This document shows, piece by piece, positions 29,411 through 39,552 of a DNA stretch of 64,000 nucleotides. Made by a program: the position numbers and the translations under genes. The stretch lies in the NCBI RefSeq assembly GCF_000333895.2, contig NZ_ANFM02000012.1, forward strand, positions 1 through 64,000, read 5' to 3'. The stretch comes from Grimontia indica. GTDB taxonomy: Bacteria; Pseudomonadota; Gammaproteobacteria; Enterobacterales; Vibrionaceae. The stretch's first letter is position 1. Every line of letters begins with the position of its first letter. Under the pieces are notes generated by a model. That model was given only the letters and a program-made list of their open reading frames with translations, made no database searches and was not told the origin of the DNA.

Positions 29411-29438
29411 AAAAAAGCCGGGTAACCCCGGCTTTTTT
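29411..29438. terminator. bidirectional terminator between tldD and darP
   Basis: The hairpin AGCCGGG-TAA-CCCCGGCT lies between an A-run and a T-run and so can stop both the + transcript (tldD) and the - transcript. The - strand copy overlaps the last codon of darP. Confidence 0.85.
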
Positions 29439-29967
29439 AGTCTTCAGACTCTGCTTTCAGCGTTTTCAGCATCTGGAAGATTTCGCGGTAAGCTTTTGGC
29501 GGCTTGTTGCCTTCCTGCTCTTTCTTCGCCTGACGGGCTAGTTGACGCAGTTTTTGACGGTCAGCACTTGGGTACTGTGCCACTACATCGTTAATGGCAG
29601 CATCACCTTCTGCGACGACGCGATCACGAAGCTTTTCCATTTTGTGCAGCTCAATCGACTGTTGGCTGTGCTTGTTGCGCAGCAAATCCAAAGCAGCCTG
29701 AATAGGCTCAGGATCGCGTGCGCGCATCAGTTTGCCGATAAACTGCATTTGACGGCGCTTGGCTTCTTTATCAAAGCGTTGCGCGTCAGAAATGGCTGCA
29801 CGCAAATCGTCGTCCAGCGGAAACTTTGCCAATACAGAAGGTTTTAAAGCAACCAGCTCTTCGCCCAGCTTCTGCAGTTCTTCCATGTCACGTTTCATTT
29901 CGGTCTTGCTGACCCAAATGATCTCTTCTTCCTCTTCCCAAGGCTCACGTTTGTTCTTACGGCCCAT
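29437..29967 (-). CDS. darP: DarP (YjgA), 50S ribosome assembly factor
   Basis: DarP joins late 50S subunit assembly in E. coli. The 176-residue protein is highly charged and mostly helical, with the N-terminal [29 protein letters not shown] segment and a basic C-terminus ([16 protein letters not shown]). The ATG follows GGGAAGA in good spacing. It is divergent from pmbA, the same pairing as in E. coli (yjgA-pmbA). Confidence 0.93.
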   Translation of the reverse strand: MGRKNKREPWEEEEEIIWVSKTEMKRDMEELQKLGEELVALKPSVLAKFPLDDDLRAAISDAQRFDKEAKRRQMQFIGKLMRARDPEPIQAALDLLRNKHSQQSIELHKMEKLRDRVVAEGDAAINDVVAQYPSADRQKLRQLARQAKKEQEGNKPPKAYREIFQMLKTLKAESED

Positions 29968-30104
29968 AATTCTTCCCGAGGTTGTTTGACGGTTTCGATA
30001 ACGGCGTATCTTATCAAGAATGTCGAATTTTGCTGGTGTTTTTTAAGCATTGCGGCCCTTTCGAGTGGTATGCTTATCAGCAACACTCATTAATTTAAGA
30101 CCTT

Positions 30105-31445
30105 ATGGACGTGAAACAACAGGTTGCTCAGCAACGTACTGAGCTGGAAGCGGCGGTGACCCGTGCGCTGGAGTTGGCGGGCAAGAAAGCGGATGCGGCA
30201 GAGGTAGCAATCACCAAAACCACGGGCATCAGTGTATCGACCCGCATGTGCGAAGTGGAAAACGTCGAGTTCAACAGCGATGGCGCGCTGGGTATTACTG
30301 TTTATCGCGGCAACCGTAAGGGCAGTGCTTCTACCTCTGATTTATCTGAAAAGGCGATAGCTCAAACCGTTGAAGCGGCTTTAGATATCGCCAACTATAC
30401 CTCGGAAGACCCGTTCTCAGGCCCTGGCCCGAAAGAGCTGATGGCGTTTGATTATCCGGATCTGGATCTGTTCCACCCGGATGAGCCAGAGCCGGATCAT
30501 GCTGCAGAAAAAGCGATTGCTGCTGAGCGTGCTGCGCTGGATCACGACAAGCGCATCAAATTCAGCGATGGTGCGAGCTATGACAGCCACTACGGTGTGC
30601 GCGTCTATGGCAACAGCCATGGCATGCTGGGTAGCTATGCCTCCAGTCGTCACAGCATCAGCTGCAGCGTGATTGCGGAAGACAGCAAAGGTATGGAGCG
30701 TGATTACAGCTATACCGTTTCCCGTGACAAAGATGAACTATGGGCGCCAGAAAAAGTGGGTATTGAGGCAGCTAAGCGCACTCTCTCCCGCATGGAACCG
30801 CGCCGCTTGGCAACAGGGCAGTTCCCGGTGATGTTTGCTGCGGATGTGGCAACCGGCTTGCTTGGTCATTTGGTAATGGGGATCAGCGGTTCCAATCTCT
30901 ACCGCAAATCTTCCTTCCTGTTGGATAAGCTGGGTCATCAGATCCTGCCTGATTGGTTTGAGATCAACGAGCGTCCACACATTTTGAAAGGTATGGCGAG
31001 TGCACCGTTTGACAGCGAAGGTCTGGTGACTCGTGATCTCGATATTATTAAAGGCGGTGAGCTGCAAACCTATCTGGCAACCAGCTATGCGGCCCGTAAG
31101 CTGAACATGCAGCCGACAGGCCACGCTGGTGGTATTCACAACTGGTTTGTGAAAAACACTGGCCAGTCATTTGAGCAAATGCTGAAAGAACTGGGTACCG
31201 GCCTTATGGTGACCGAGTTGATGGGGCAAGGTGTGAATATCGTGACTGGCGATTACTCACGTGGTGCAGCGGGCTTCTGGGTCGAGAATGGTGAAATCCA
31301 ATATCCGGTCAGTGAAATCACGATCGCAGGTAATCTGGCGGATATGTACAAGCAGATTGTGGCAGTGGGTGCAGATACGGAGTTCCGAAGTCAAATCCAG
31401 ACCGGCTCAATCCTGATTGAATCAATGAAAGTCGGCGGCGAGTAA
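30105..31445 (+). CDS. pmbA: PmbA/TldE, partner subunit of TldD
   Basis: TldE (PmbA) forms the heterodimer with TldD and lacks the HExxxH zinc site, and no such motif is seen in these 446 residues. It takes part in microcin and antitoxin processing in E. coli. Characteristic segments are [21 protein letters not shown] and the C-terminal [16 protein letters not shown]. It is divergent from darP and followed by a strong terminator. Confidence 0.95.
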   Translation: MDVKQQVAQQRTELEAAVTRALELAGKKADAAEVAITKTTGISVSTRMCEVENVEFNSDGALGITVYRGNRKGSASTSDLSEKAIAQTVEAALDIANYTSEDPFSGPGPKELMAFDYPDLDLFHPDEPEPDHAAEKAIAAERAALDHDKRIKFSDGASYDSHYGVRVYGNSHGMLGSYASSRHSISCSVIAEDSKGMERDYSYTVSRDKDELWAPEKVGIEAAKRTLSRMEPRRLATGQFPVMFAADVATGLLGHLVMGISGSNLYRKSSFLLDKLGHQILPDWFEINERPHILKGMASAPFDSEGLVTRDLDIIKGGELQTYLATSYAARKLNMQPTGHAGGIHNWFVKNTGQSFEQMLKELGTGLMVTELMGQGVNIVTGDYSRGAAGFWVENGEIQYPVSEITIAGNLADMYKQIVAVGADTEFRSQIQTGSILIESMKVGGE

Positions 31446-31475
31446 GCGCATCGCTGAACATGCTGAGAGAATAAA

Positions 31476-31501
31476 GCCACCTTAGTCCGGTGGCTTTTTT
31501 G
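31476..31501 (+). terminator. terminator of pmbA
   Basis: The stem GCCACC / GGTGGC with a 7-base loop is followed by seven T residues (31495-31501). Confidence 0.8.
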
Positions 31502-31505
31502 TTGG

Positions 31506-32558
31506 TTAATAGCCAATGATATAGCGGGACTTCACTTTGCCTGTCAGGAGTTTGTTCAAGGCAATGGCAATCAACATGCTTAGGGTGATGACAGCACAAC
31601 ATGTGACCAGATAGTACGGAATATTCGTTGATTCCGGGTGATTCAGGAATGGTAGCCTTTTAATGGTGGTCAATACCCATGGGTGGATAAAGAAAATCGC
31701 AAAGCTGGTATCGGATATCAGGTCCGTTAATTTGGTTTTGAAAACGAAGGTTTCCAGTAAGAAATAAAGCCCAATAGATAAAAACATTTTCTGGATAAAC
31801 ATAATGTCCATACCAGCATATTCGAAAACACTTTTTGAGTAGCTCCCTTCGTGTCCCTGAGTATATTGGTAAAATGCCAATAAAACGGCAACGGTGAGAA
31901 GAGCCAGTGATTTCATACCACAGTTTTTATTGATTTCTTCACGGTAAAGTGAAATGTAGATACCAGCTAAGTAAAATGGCGTGAAGTAAACCAACATCTG
32001 TATAGGGTTAATGTTCTCATAAGAGCGGTGTAGAAAAATGGAAACAACAGAGAATAAGGCAATGATTATGATTTGAGTGCGTCGGGATAGCTCAATAAAT
32101 TTAAAATGAAGTGGAGAAACGAGAAATAAAAGAATAGCAAATGGAATATACCAATAAGCAGTCAGCATTCTTCCTGTTAGGTAATATTTAATGGTCGTCG
32201 AAAATGCGCTGTCATCTGGAGAGAAAAATACAATTCTGTAGTAGTCCGCATCAGGGGCGAAGAAGCCTGACTTGATGACATAAACCAGTGGTATAGCGAG
32301 CGAAGTAAGAATGAGATATGGGACGATAATTCTTTCAAACTTCCCTTTCATAAATGATCTGTACTGATATCTCTTATAGAAGATATGATGAAACATGTAA
32401 CCAGAGATAAAAACAAAAAGTGCGGTACCACCAGTTAATATATTTTTAATGACTGAGAGCAATCCAGTCGTGTCTTCAAAACCATAAACATAAGCATGAC
32501 TCATCACAATCGCGATGATTGCAACAGCCCTATAGTTGTGGATGGATTGTAAGAACAT
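31506..32558 (-). CDS. acyltransferase-3 family membrane protein
   Basis: This is a polytopic O-acyltransferase of the AT3 family (OafA/fucose O-acetyltransferase-like), which acetylates surface sugars such as O-antigen or exopolysaccharide. The 350-residue protein has about ten hydrophobic helices and the family RX10H motif, R10 and H21 in HNYRAVAIIAIVMSHA. The ATG at 32558 follows AAGGAG. An upstream in-frame ATG at 32597 lacks this. The gene is distinctly AT-rich (17/60 G+C in 32341-32400, against 35/60 in 28681-28740) and stands alone between pmbA and mgtE, so it is probably acquired. The substrate is unknown. Confidence 0.83.
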   Translation of the reverse strand: MFLQSIHNYRAVAIIAIVMSHAYVYGFEDTTGLLSVIKNILTGGTALFVFISGYMFHHIFYKRYQYRSFMKGKFERIIVPYLILTSLAIPLVYVIKSGFFAPDADYYRIVFFSPDDSAFSTTIKYYLTGRMLTAYWYIPFAILLFLVSPLHFKFIELSRRTQIIIIALFSVVSIFLHRSYENINPIQMLVYFTPFYLAGIYISLYREEINKNCGMKSLALLTVAVLLAFYQYTQGHEGSYSKSVFEYAGMDIMFIQKMFLSIGLYFLLETFVFKTKLTDLISDTSFAIFFIHPWVLTTIKRLPFLNHPESTNIPYYLVTCCAVITLSMLIAIALNKLLTGKVKSRYIIGY

Positions 32559-32571
32559 AATAAACTCCTTC

Positions 32572-32589
32572 TCCAGCACTAGGGCTGGA
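32572..32589 (-). promoter_or_regulatory. hairpin next to the acyltransferase ribosome binding site
   Basis: On the - strand, TCCAGC and GCTGGA with a 6-base loop form a stem ending one base before the AAGGAG Shine-Dalgarno (32565-32570). It could modulate translation. The role is inferred from position only. Confidence 0.35.
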
Positions 32590-32749
32590 TACTTCACTTT
32601 TGATAAGTTATTAATGGAGCCTAATTTTTAATTGTTCGTAAAAAATAAACAGCATGAACTTTTTGCAGTTTTAAAATTAAAAAAGTGTATAAGTTTTATT
32701 TATGGGGAGAGCTTCATTTATTTAGAGATGAGTTGGTTAAACTTGTGAC

Positions 32750-32775
32750 AAAAAACCTCCCGAAGGAGGTCTTTG
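32750..32775 (-). terminator. terminator of mgtE
   Basis: On the - strand ACCTCC-TTCG-GGAGGT (a stable TTCG tetraloop) is followed by a T-rich tail, 19 bases past the mgtE stop. Confidence 0.82.
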
Positions 32776-32793
32776 TGAACAAACTGTTGCAAC

Positions 32794-34161
32794 TTAAACA
32801 AGGAACAGCGTTGCCAGTCCTAAAAATACTGAGAGTCCAACCATATCTGTGATGGTCGTCAGTGCCATTCCTCCAGCGAGTGCTGGGTCGACTTTCATCT
32901 TCTTGAGCAATATCGGGACGGTCACACCTGCGACACCCGCAACCACTAGATTGGTCAACATGGCAGCAGCAATGATACCACCCAGCATCAAGTTACCTTT
33001 CCAAAGCACGACCACTCCGCCGATGATACAGGCCCAGAGCACACCATTTAGAAGGCCAACCAAAGCTTCTTTGTTTAGAAGCCACCGGGTATTGGAATCA
33101 CCAATGTGACCAACAGCGAGACCTCGGATAACCAAGGCGACTGTTTGGTTACCGGCAACACCGCCCATGGAAGGAACGATAGTCATTAAGACCGCAATGG
33201 CTGCCATCTGATCGAGAGTGTTTTCGAAAAGGTTAGAGACAGAGGCAGCAGCAAGCGCAGCAAGCACGTTAGCGCCCAACCAAATGCTTCGGCTGCGGGC
33301 AGATTTCAATACAGGAGCGAAGGTGTCTTCTTCGTCATCCAGACCCGCCATACTCATCATTGAGTGCTCCGCATCTTCACGAATGATGTCTACCACGTCA
33401 TCGATGGTGATACGGCCAACGAGTTGGTGGTTTTCATCAACAACCGGAGCAGATACCCAGTTACGTCGCTCGAAAAGGCTGGCAACATCGCTGTCACTCA
33501 TGTCGACGGGAATCGCATCATCCACGTCTTCCATTACTTCCAGCACTTCAGTGTCGGGCTGTGAGGTGAGCAATGTGGTGATAGGCAGTTCACCGATCAG
33601 GCGGCTGTTCTCATCGACAACATAAAGGGCATCGGTGGCTTCCGGCAGCTCACCGCGCATACGCAGATAGCGCAATACGACGTCAACGGTGACATCCGAG
33701 CGGATGGTCACCACGTCGATGTTCATCATCCCGCCGGCGGTTTCTTCCGGATAAGCGAGCGCCTGTTCAACGCGTGCTCGGTCCTGCGCGTCCATCTGTG
33801 AAAGGACGTCCTGAGAGACGTTATCGGGCAGGCTTCGAAGCAGGTAAGCCACATCATCGGTATCCATGCCTTCCGTCGCAGCGGCAAGCTGCTCAGGCTG
33901 CATTCGCACCATGATGCCGTCTTTCACATCCTCAGAAAGCTCTTCGAGGATCTCGCCTTGCTCTTCAGGATCGGTCAACTGCCAAAGAACCAGACGGCTC
34001 TTCGGTGGAGATGCTTCCAGTAGGTGCGCAATATCCTCGGGTTCCATGTCTTCGAGCATGCGACGGACATGAACAAACATGCCGTTTTCGAGGGCGCGAC
34101 TTACTTCCTGCAGCGTTTGGTGCGTTTGGCTAGGTTGTTCTACTTCGTAATTCTCTGCCAT
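32794..34161 (-). CDS. mgtE: magnesium transporter MgtE
   Basis: MgtE is a homodimeric Mg2+ channel gated by intracellular Mg2+. The 455-residue protein has the N-domain (about residues 25-130, EDIAHLLEASPPKSRLVLW), a CBS pair (about 135-255) and five C-terminal transmembrane helices from about 285 (WLGANVLAALAAASVSNLFE), with the conserved GMALTTITDMVGLSVFLGLA pore segment. It sits between the acyltransferase and npr on the same strand. Confidence 0.95.
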   Translation of the reverse strand: MAENYEVEQPSQTHQTLQEVSRALENGMFVHVRRMLEDMEPEDIAHLLEASPPKSRLVLWQLTDPEEQGEILEELSEDVKDGIMVRMQPEQLAAATEGMDTDDVAYLLRSLPDNVSQDVLSQMDAQDRARVEQALAYPEETAGGMMNIDVVTIRSDVTVDVVLRYLRMRGELPEATDALYVVDENSRLIGELPITTLLTSQPDTEVLEVMEDVDDAIPVDMSDSDVASLFERRNWVSAPVVDENHQLVGRITIDDVVDIIREDAEHSMMSMAGLDDEEDTFAPVLKSARSRSIWLGANVLAALAAASVSNLFENTLDQMAAIAVLMTIVPSMGGVAGNQTVALVIRGLAVGHIGDSNTRWLLNKEALVGLLNGVLWACIIGGVVVLWKGNLMLGGIIAAAMLTNLVVAGVAGVTVPILLKKMKVDPALAGGMALTTITDMVGLSVFLGLATLFLV

Positions 34162-34210
34162 GGGAGTGTCCGTATGACGGCGGGTGACGCAATGACATGA
34201 ATATTAACGC

Positions 34211-34234
34211 AAACAACCAAAGCTGTCTTTGGCG
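34211..34234 (-). terminator. weak terminator after npr
   Basis: On the - strand CCAAAG-ACAG-CTTTGG is followed by TTGTTT. The T-tract is interrupted, so termination may be partial. Confidence 0.45.
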
Positions 34235-34293
34235 TTTAAGAAGGAAAAGAGTGGGAAATGAGAAAATGTTTCTGTGGGAACGAAGGAGAAGGG

Positions 34294-34569
34294 TTAGTTC
34301 TCCTCGTCAAAGCCTGCTTCAATGAGCGCAGTAATGGCATCAAAAGCCTGCTGCGCTTCGGAACCCTCTGCTGAAACTGTGATTTGTTCGCCCTGACTGG
34401 AGTCAAGAAGAAGAATGCCCATCACGCTGTCTGCGGTGACGGTTTGTTCATCTTTGGTCAACATCACCTGTGCATCAAAGCTTTGTGCTAATTCGACCAG
34501 TTTAACTGCAGCGCGGGCATGCAGCCCTAGACGGTTGCGGATCAATACGTCCTTGCTGAGTTGACTCAT
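34294..34569 (-). CDS. npr: phosphocarrier protein NPr
   Basis: NPr (PtsO) is the HPr-like phosphocarrier of the nitrogen PTS, passing phosphate from PtsP to PtsN. The 91-residue protein has the phosphorylated His17 in [11 protein letters not shown] and the second HPr signature [13 protein letters not shown]. Its start overlaps the rapZ stop by 4 bases, as is usual in the rpoN cluster. Confidence 0.95.
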   Translation of the reverse strand: MSQLSKDVLIRNRLGLHARAAVKLVELAQSFDAQVMLTKDEQTVTADSVMGILLLDSSQGEQITVSAEGSEAQQAFDAITALIEAGFDEEN

Positions 34570-35417
34570 ACTTGTCCTTCGAGAGTGCGGTGGCGGACTT
34601 GAACCTGATGGCCTGTCGCAGCGAAGTAATCGGCAAGGTATTGCGCGATATACACGGAACGGTGCTGACCGCCGGTACAGCCGATAGCAACCGTCAGGTA
34701 GCTGCGATTGTTGTTTTCCAGCGCGGGCAGCCAGGACTCAAGGAAGCTTTTGACTTGCGCAATCAGCATGGCGACGTCCTGCTCGCCTGCGAGGAACATT
34801 TTCACTGGTTCATCCAGTCCTGTGAGTGGTCGAAGTGCCGGTTCCCAATGCGGATTAGGTAGAAAACGAACATCGAACACATAGTCGGCATCTGATGGCA
34901 AACCGTGTTTGAAACCAAAAGACTCAAACACCATCACCAAATCACGGTTGGTGCGGCCCAGTACCAATGAGCGAACGGCTTCGCTTAAATCATGCACTGA
35001 GTGTTTGGAGGTGTTGATGACTTTGTCGGCGCGCTCTTTGAGTGGGGTCAGCAGTTGCTTTTCACGCTCAATAGCTTGCTCGAGGGAGAGGTTATCGCGG
35101 CTTAGAGGATGAAGGCGTCGGGTCTCACTGAAACGTTTAACGAGCTCTGAGTCGTCAGCATCGAGGAAGAAAATATCAATGTCGACGTCGTTTGGCAGTT
35201 TCGCCAGTGTCTGCGCAATTTCGTCAGGATCGGCTGGCATATTGCGGATATCGATACTGACAGCGATAAGGCTGTCTTGATCGTTCTGCGCGGCGATAAA
35301 CTGCGGCAATAAGTTAACTGGAAGGTTATCAACGCAGTAATAGCCCAGATCCTCCAGTACGCGAAGCGCAACGGACTTTCCGGAGCCTGAACGGCCGCTG
35401 ACAATTTTAAGCTGCAT
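34566..35417 (-). CDS. rapZ: RNase adapter protein RapZ
   Basis: RapZ binds the small RNA GlmZ, presents it to RNase E and so adjusts GlmS and amino-sugar supply for the envelope. The 283-residue protein has Walker A GRSGSGKS (residues 8-15), the CVDNLP segment and a C-terminal RNA-binding domain ([15 protein letters not shown]). It sits 20 bp after ptsN and overlaps npr. Confidence 0.96.
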   Translation of the reverse strand: MQLKIVSGRSGSGKSVALRVLEDLGYYCVDNLPVNLLPQFIAAQNDQDSLIAVSIDIRNMPADPDEIAQTLAKLPNDVDIDIFFLDADDSELVKRFSETRRLHPLSRDNLSLEQAIEREKQLLTPLKERADKVINTSKHSVHDLSEAVRSLVLGRTNRDLVMVFESFGFKHGLPSDADYVFDVRFLPNPHWEPALRPLTGLDEPVKMFLAGEQDVAMLIAQVKSFLESWLPALENNNRSYLTVAIGCTGGQHRSVYIAQYLADYFAATGHQVQVRHRTLEGQV

Positions 35418-35437
35418 GATGCGCGTCCCTGAACTGC

Positions 35438-35881
35438 TTATCCTGTAATTATATCGTAGAGCTCTTGGTCAGAACTTGCATTGCGAAGTTGGCGGCAAAC
35501 CTGCTTGTCACCGAGCTTCTGCGCAATCAATGAAAGTGTTTTGAGGTGCTCCTTACACTGGTCATCCGGTACCAGCAGGGCAAACAGCAGATCAACAGGT
35601 TGGTTGTCGATAGCATCAAACTCGATAGGCTCTGCACATTGGACCAGAACACCAACGGCATGGTCACTGTTGAAGATACGGCCATGGGGAATGGCAATTC
35701 CATTCCCTATGCCCGTACTGCCCATTTTCTCTCGGCCAAGCATACACTCGAACAGCTTTTGCGGGTTTTGATCCAATTGGCTGGCAGCCAGTTCGCTAAT
35801 CACTTCAAGTGCACGTTTCTTACTTGAACAAAGGACTGCACTTTTGGTGCAGTCCAATTTGAGTACGTCTTTGAGTTCCAT
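35438..35881 (-). CDS. ptsN: PTS IIA-like nitrogen regulatory protein PtsN
   Basis: PtsN is the terminal phosphoacceptor of the nitrogen PTS and regulates potassium transport and other processes by its phosphorylation state. The 147-residue protein is the mannitol/fructose IIA fold with the phosphorylated His66 in [13 protein letters not shown]. It follows hpf by 2 bp. Confidence 0.95.
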   Translation of the reverse strand: MELKDVLKLDCTKSAVLCSSKKRALEVISELAASQLDQNPQKLFECMLGREKMGSTGIGNGIAIPHGRIFNSDHAVGVLVQCAEPIEFDAIDNQPVDLLFALLVPDDQCKEHLKTLSLIAQKLGDKQVCRQLRNASSDQELYDIITG

Positions 35882-35883
35882 GA

Positions 35884-36171
35884 TTAATGGTGATTCATCT
35901 TTTCTTTGTGTTTGGTTAACTGTTTAATCAGCTTATCGGTCAGCGAATCGATCGCCGCATACATGTTTTCTGAGTCGGCTTTTGCGTGAATTTCGCCGTT
36001 ATTCACATGCAGGGTCGCTTCGGCAATCTGCTGCAGTTTTTCGACGTTAAGCACTACATGAACGTTATTGATGTGATCAAAAAAGCGCTCAAGCTTATCA
36101 AACTTGGTTGTCACGTAGTCTCGCAGAGCGTCGGTAATTTCAACGTGGTGACCGGTGAGATTGATTTGCAT
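35884..36171 (-). CDS. hpf: ribosome hibernation promoting factor Hpf
   Basis: Hpf binds the 30S decoding area and promotes 100S ribosome dimers in stationary phase. This is the short form: 95 residues (MQINLTGHHVEITDALRDYV), without the dimerisation domain of long HPF. The ATG at 36171 was chosen because the AAGGA ribosome binding site abuts the alternative ATG at 36177 but stands about eight bases from this one. It lies between rpoN and ptsN, as in E. coli. Confidence 0.93.
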   Translation of the reverse strand: MQINLTGHHVEITDALRDYVTTKFDKLERFFDHINNVHVVLNVEKLQQIAEATLHVNNGEIHAKADSENMYAAIDSLTDKLIKQLTKHKEKMNHH

Positions 36172-36197
36172 AAACATCTTCCTTTTGGTTGAGACGC

Positions 36198-37688
36198 CTA
36201 GATAAGGCGCTTGCGCTGATTGGACGGTGCAATACCCAGAGACTCACGATATTTTGCTATCGTTCGTCGCGCGACCTGGATCCCTTGCTCCGCCAGCAGT
36301 GTGGCAATCTTGCTGTCGCTGAGTGGTTTGGCCGGATTTTCAGCCGCCACCAATTTTTTCACCAGCGCGCGGATTGCCGTAGAGCTGCATTCACCGCCAT
36401 TGTCTGTGCTGACATGGCTTGAGAAGAAGTACTTCAATTCAAATATGCCACGTGGTGTGTGCATATATTTCTGTGTGGTAACACGGGAGATGGTGGACTC
36501 ATGCATGTCCACGGCCAGCGCGATGTCGTTCAGAACCATCGGCTTCATGGCTTCCTCGCCGTATTCGAAGAAATCCTGTTGATGCTCAACAATACAACGC
36601 GCCACTTTCAGTAGCGTTTCGTTGCGACTTTCGAGACTTTTGATCAGCCACTTGGCGTCTTGCAAATGGCTTCGGATAAATTGGCTGTCGGCAGCGCTGC
36701 AACCGTTTTTGGTGAGTGCCGCATACTGCTGGTTAACCTTCAGACGTGGCACGGCATCCGGGTTGATTTGCACCACCCACTTGCCACGGTCTTTAAACAC
36801 GGAAACGTCAGGAATCACGTATTCCGCTTCATTGGTAACGATGAGGTTACCCGGACGTGGCTCCAGACTATGGATAAGACGCATCACTTCTTTGAGTTCA
36901 GGCTCGCGAAGCTTGGTGTCTTTCATTAATTGGCGATAGTCGCGGTTCGCGAGCAGATTCATGTGCTCACGAAGTACCATTCTTGCCTCTGCCAGCCAAG
37001 GCGTATCTTCGGCAAACGCAGCCAGTTGGATCAGCAAACACTCTTGAAGGGATCGGGAAGCGACACCCAGCGGGTCAAACTGCTGAACACGCTTGAGTAC
37101 GGCTTCGACTTCATCGAGTTCCACTTCACCTTCTTCTGCACCAAGGCTTTCAAGAATATCTTCCGCAGAAACGGTGAGATAGCCTTTGTCGTCTACCGCA
37201 TCAATAATGGCGGTGGCAATGGCGAGGTCGACTTCGGTAAATGGGGTAAGTTGGAGCTGCCAGTTGAGGTAATCGTAGAGGGTTTCGGTGGTTTCGCCTT
37301 GATAGACGGGTGTGTCATCACCGATGGAAATGCCTGTGCTGCCAGTATTGGCACTATAAAAATCATCCCAGGTGGTGTCGACAGGTAAGTCGTCATGCAT
37401 TTCCTGCTGACCCATGGCATCAGAGCTGTCCATGGTGTCAGGGCCATCTGTTTCTGACTCTGACGCGGAGGCGCTGACTTTCTCTTCACCCTCAAACTCC
37501 TGCGCGCTATCGCCGTCGATATTGTTATCGGCGTTTTCGTCTTGCTCGAGGAGTGGATTAGCTTCCAGCGCTTCCTGGATCTCCTGTTGCAAATCAAGCG
37601 TCGACAGCTGAAGCAGGCGAATTGCCTGTTGCAGCTGGGGCGTCATTGCAAGTTGTTGGCCAAGCTTGAGCTGAAGCGAGGGTTTCAT
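36198..37688 (-). CDS. rpoN: sigma-54 factor RpoN
   Basis: RpoN directs RNA polymerase to -24/-12 promoters; in vibrios these include flagellar and nitrogen genes. The 496-residue protein has the Gln/Leu-rich region I ([21 protein letters not shown]), an acidic region II (about residues 50-100), the core-binding part and the C-terminal RpoN box [10 protein letters not shown]. It is followed by hpf and ptsN. Confidence 0.97.
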   Translation of the reverse strand: MKPSLQLKLGQQLAMTPQLQQAIRLLQLSTLDLQQEIQEALEANPLLEQDENADNNIDGDSAQEFEGEEKVSASASESETDGPDTMDSSDAMGQQEMHDDLPVDTTWDDFYSANTGSTGISIGDDTPVYQGETTETLYDYLNWQLQLTPFTEVDLAIATAIIDAVDDKGYLTVSAEDILESLGAEEGEVELDEVEAVLKRVQQFDPLGVASRSLQECLLIQLAAFAEDTPWLAEARMVLREHMNLLANRDYRQLMKDTKLREPELKEVMRLIHSLEPRPGNLIVTNEAEYVIPDVSVFKDRGKWVVQINPDAVPRLKVNQQYAALTKNGCSAADSQFIRSHLQDAKWLIKSLESRNETLLKVARCIVEHQQDFFEYGEEAMKPMVLNDIALAVDMHESTISRVTTQKYMHTPRGIFELKYFFSSHVSTDNGGECSSTAIRALVKKLVAAENPAKPLSDSKIATLLAEQGIQVARRTIAKYRESLGIAPSNQRKRLI

Positions 37689-37763
37689 AGTTATACTGGC
37701 ACCTTTCCTTTTATCTATTATCAGTGCATATACAGGAGCGATTCGCCAACCGTTCTCCTATAA

Positions 37764-38489
37764 CTATAGCCTGAACTGGTCTCCGAGATAGACTCGTTTT
37801 ACGTGCTCGTCGTTGAGCACTTCATCAGGTGTGCCGTGGGCAATCAAGTGCCCTTGGCTAACAATATAGGCGTGTTCACAAACACTGAGTGTCTCACGTA
37901 CGTTGTGATCGGTGATTAATACCCCAAGACCGCGATCGCGGAGATGCTCAATGATCTTCTTGATATCAATGACCGAGATTGGGTCAACACCCGCAAATGG
38001 CTCATCAAGAAGAATAAACTTCGGATTAGCTGCCAATGCTCGTGCGATTTCCACGCGGCGGCGTTCACCACCAGACAGCGCCATGCCCATGCTGTTGCGG
38101 ATGTGCTGGATGTTAAACTCATCCAGCAAATCTTCTGCTTTGTCCTGACGCTCTTCTTTGGTCAAATCCGAACGGGTTTGCAATACGGCCATCAGGTTAT
38201 CGTAAACGCTGAGTTTGCGGAAAATAGACGCTTCTTGAGGCAGATAACCGATACCCATGCGGGAACGGTTGTGCATTGGCTGGATACTGATATCCAAATC
38301 GTCGATTTTGATAATGCCTTCATCGCGCGCAACCAGGCCAACAATCATGTAGAAAGAGGTGGTTTTACCGGCGCCGTTTGGGCCAAGCAGTCCTACGATT
38401 TCGCCGGACTTCACTTCAAGACTAACATCAGTAACAACCTTACGGCCGTTATAGCTTTTAGCGAGATTTTTAGCGGTGAGAATAGCCAT
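37764..38489 (-). CDS. lptB: LPS export ABC ATPase LptB
   Basis: LptB powers extraction of lipopolysaccharide from the inner membrane with LptFG. The 241-residue protein shows Walker A GPNGAGKT (residues 36-43), the ABC signature LSGGERRR, Walker [13 protein letters not shown] and the H-loop ITDHNVRE. It is 6 bp from lptA. Confidence 0.97.
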   Translation of the reverse strand: MAILTAKNLAKSYNGRKVVTDVSLEVKSGEIVGLLGPNGAGKTTSFYMIVGLVARDEGIIKIDDLDISIQPMHNRSRMGIGYLPQEASIFRKLSVYDNLMAVLQTRSDLTKEERQDKAEDLLDEFNIQHIRNSMGMALSGGERRRVEIARALAANPKFILLDEPFAGVDPISVIDIKKIIEHLRDRGLGVLITDHNVRETLSVCEHAYIVSQGHLIAHGTPDEVLNDEHVKRVYLGDQFRL

Positions 38490-38495
38490 GCAGAG

Positions 38496-39005
38496 TTAGT
38501 TCTTCTCTTGTTTTGACTGTGGCTGCAACACGGTCGTGACGCGACTGCTGTCATCACTTTCTGCAACCAGCAATTGTTTGTCGATGTTGTAGGTGATCTT
38601 CTGGCCTTCTACCTGGTTACCACCTTCCTGAGTCAACACGGCATTGCGCTTCATGGTCAGGAAGCTTTTGCCGGTTTCATAACGAAGGTCGAACGCTTCA
38701 CCATTGATTTTTTTGCCATCATCCATGGTCTGTTCGAAAGTGGCCGGCTTACCGTAGGCATCGATCACTTCCACACCTTCCTCGCCACTTGGGCGGGTCA
38801 CGACAACTTTGTCAGCATTCAGACGGATAGAGCCCTGACGCAGATAAACATTGCCCGTGAAAATCACGGTGTTGGTGTTTAGGTCGAGGTTTTGCGAGTC
38901 GGAATCAATATAGATTGGCTGCTCGGAATCTGTTGACAGCGCCATCGCAGTGCCTGACAACAGCATCAATACCATGGCAAAAAATTTAGTTCTTTTGTTG
39001 TTCAT
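38496..39005 (-). CDS. lptA: LPS periplasmic bridge protein LptA
   Basis: LptA polymerises into the beta-jellyroll bridge carrying LPS across the periplasm. The 169-residue protein has a signal peptide at about residues 1-22 (KFFAMVLMLLSGTAMA) followed by the OstA domain (IYIDSDSQNLDLNTNTVIFTGNV). Its start overlaps the lptC end by 20 bases. Confidence 0.94.
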   Translation of the reverse strand: MNNKRTKFFAMVLMLLSGTAMALSTDSEQPIYIDSDSQNLDLNTNTVIFTGNVYLRQGSIRLNADKVVVTRPSGEEGVEVIDAYGKPATFEQTMDDGKKINGEAFDLRYETGKSFLTMKRNAVLTQEGGNQVEGQKITYNIDKQLLVAESDDSSRVTTVLQPQSKQEKN

Positions 39006-39552
39006 ACCTGCTCTTCACTTGGTCAATCAGTTCCATTTGGTGGGAGCCAAAATTGCCTTTTACTCTCTCGCCACGGGTTTGCAGACCCACACCGGTAATT
39101 TCAGTTTCTGTGTCTGACCAGAAATCACGGGTGACGAGATCCAGAGTAAGTTCTTCAGTGGTGACAACTTTGATTTGAGCGTCTGGTAACAGGTTAAAAA
39201 TCCTGACCCGACCCGTCATCACCAGGGTTTTAGTATCTTCAAGAACCGCAAATTCGGAACTGACACGCCACTCTTCCTCTTCCCCGTTACTATATGTCCA
39301 AAGTACAGGCTCGTTAAAGTGGGTCTCGTCGAGTTGCTGATAGTTCTCTACATGCACGGATTCAATACGGTAGCTTCGGATCCCTTGCATGTTGTAAGTG
39401 GTGGAGTTGATGTTATCCGCCGTAAACAGGGGCTTTTCAGCATCCGGTGCAACTTGTACCTCCGCTTCCCAGTAGTGCTGGGTTAGCAGGTAGTACCCTG
39501 CATAACCACAGACGGAGAGAAGGGCAACGATACCAAGGCGTTGCAACATCAT
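38986..39552 (-). CDS. lptC: LPS export protein LptC
   Basis: LptC is the bitopic inner-membrane protein that receives LPS from LptFG and hands it to LptA. The 188-residue protein has one transmembrane helix at about residues 6-24 and a periplasmic jellyroll domain (NINSTTYNMQGIRSYRIES). It overlaps both kdsC (4 bases) and lptA. Confidence 0.93.
   Translation of the reverse strand: MMLQRLGIVALLSVCGYAGYYLLTQHYWEAEVQVAPDAEKPLFTADNINSTTYNMQGIRSYRIESVHVENYQQLDETHFNEPVLWTYSNGEEEEWRVSSEFAVLEDTKTLVMTGRVRIFNLLPDAQIKVVTTEELTLDLVTRDFWSDTETEITGVGLQTRGERVKGNFGSHQMELIDQVKSRYEQQKN

Noticed and set aside
32794-34293. an Mg2+ riboswitch before mgtE
   Set aside because: The short leader upstream of the mgtE start shows no M-box-like stem pattern.
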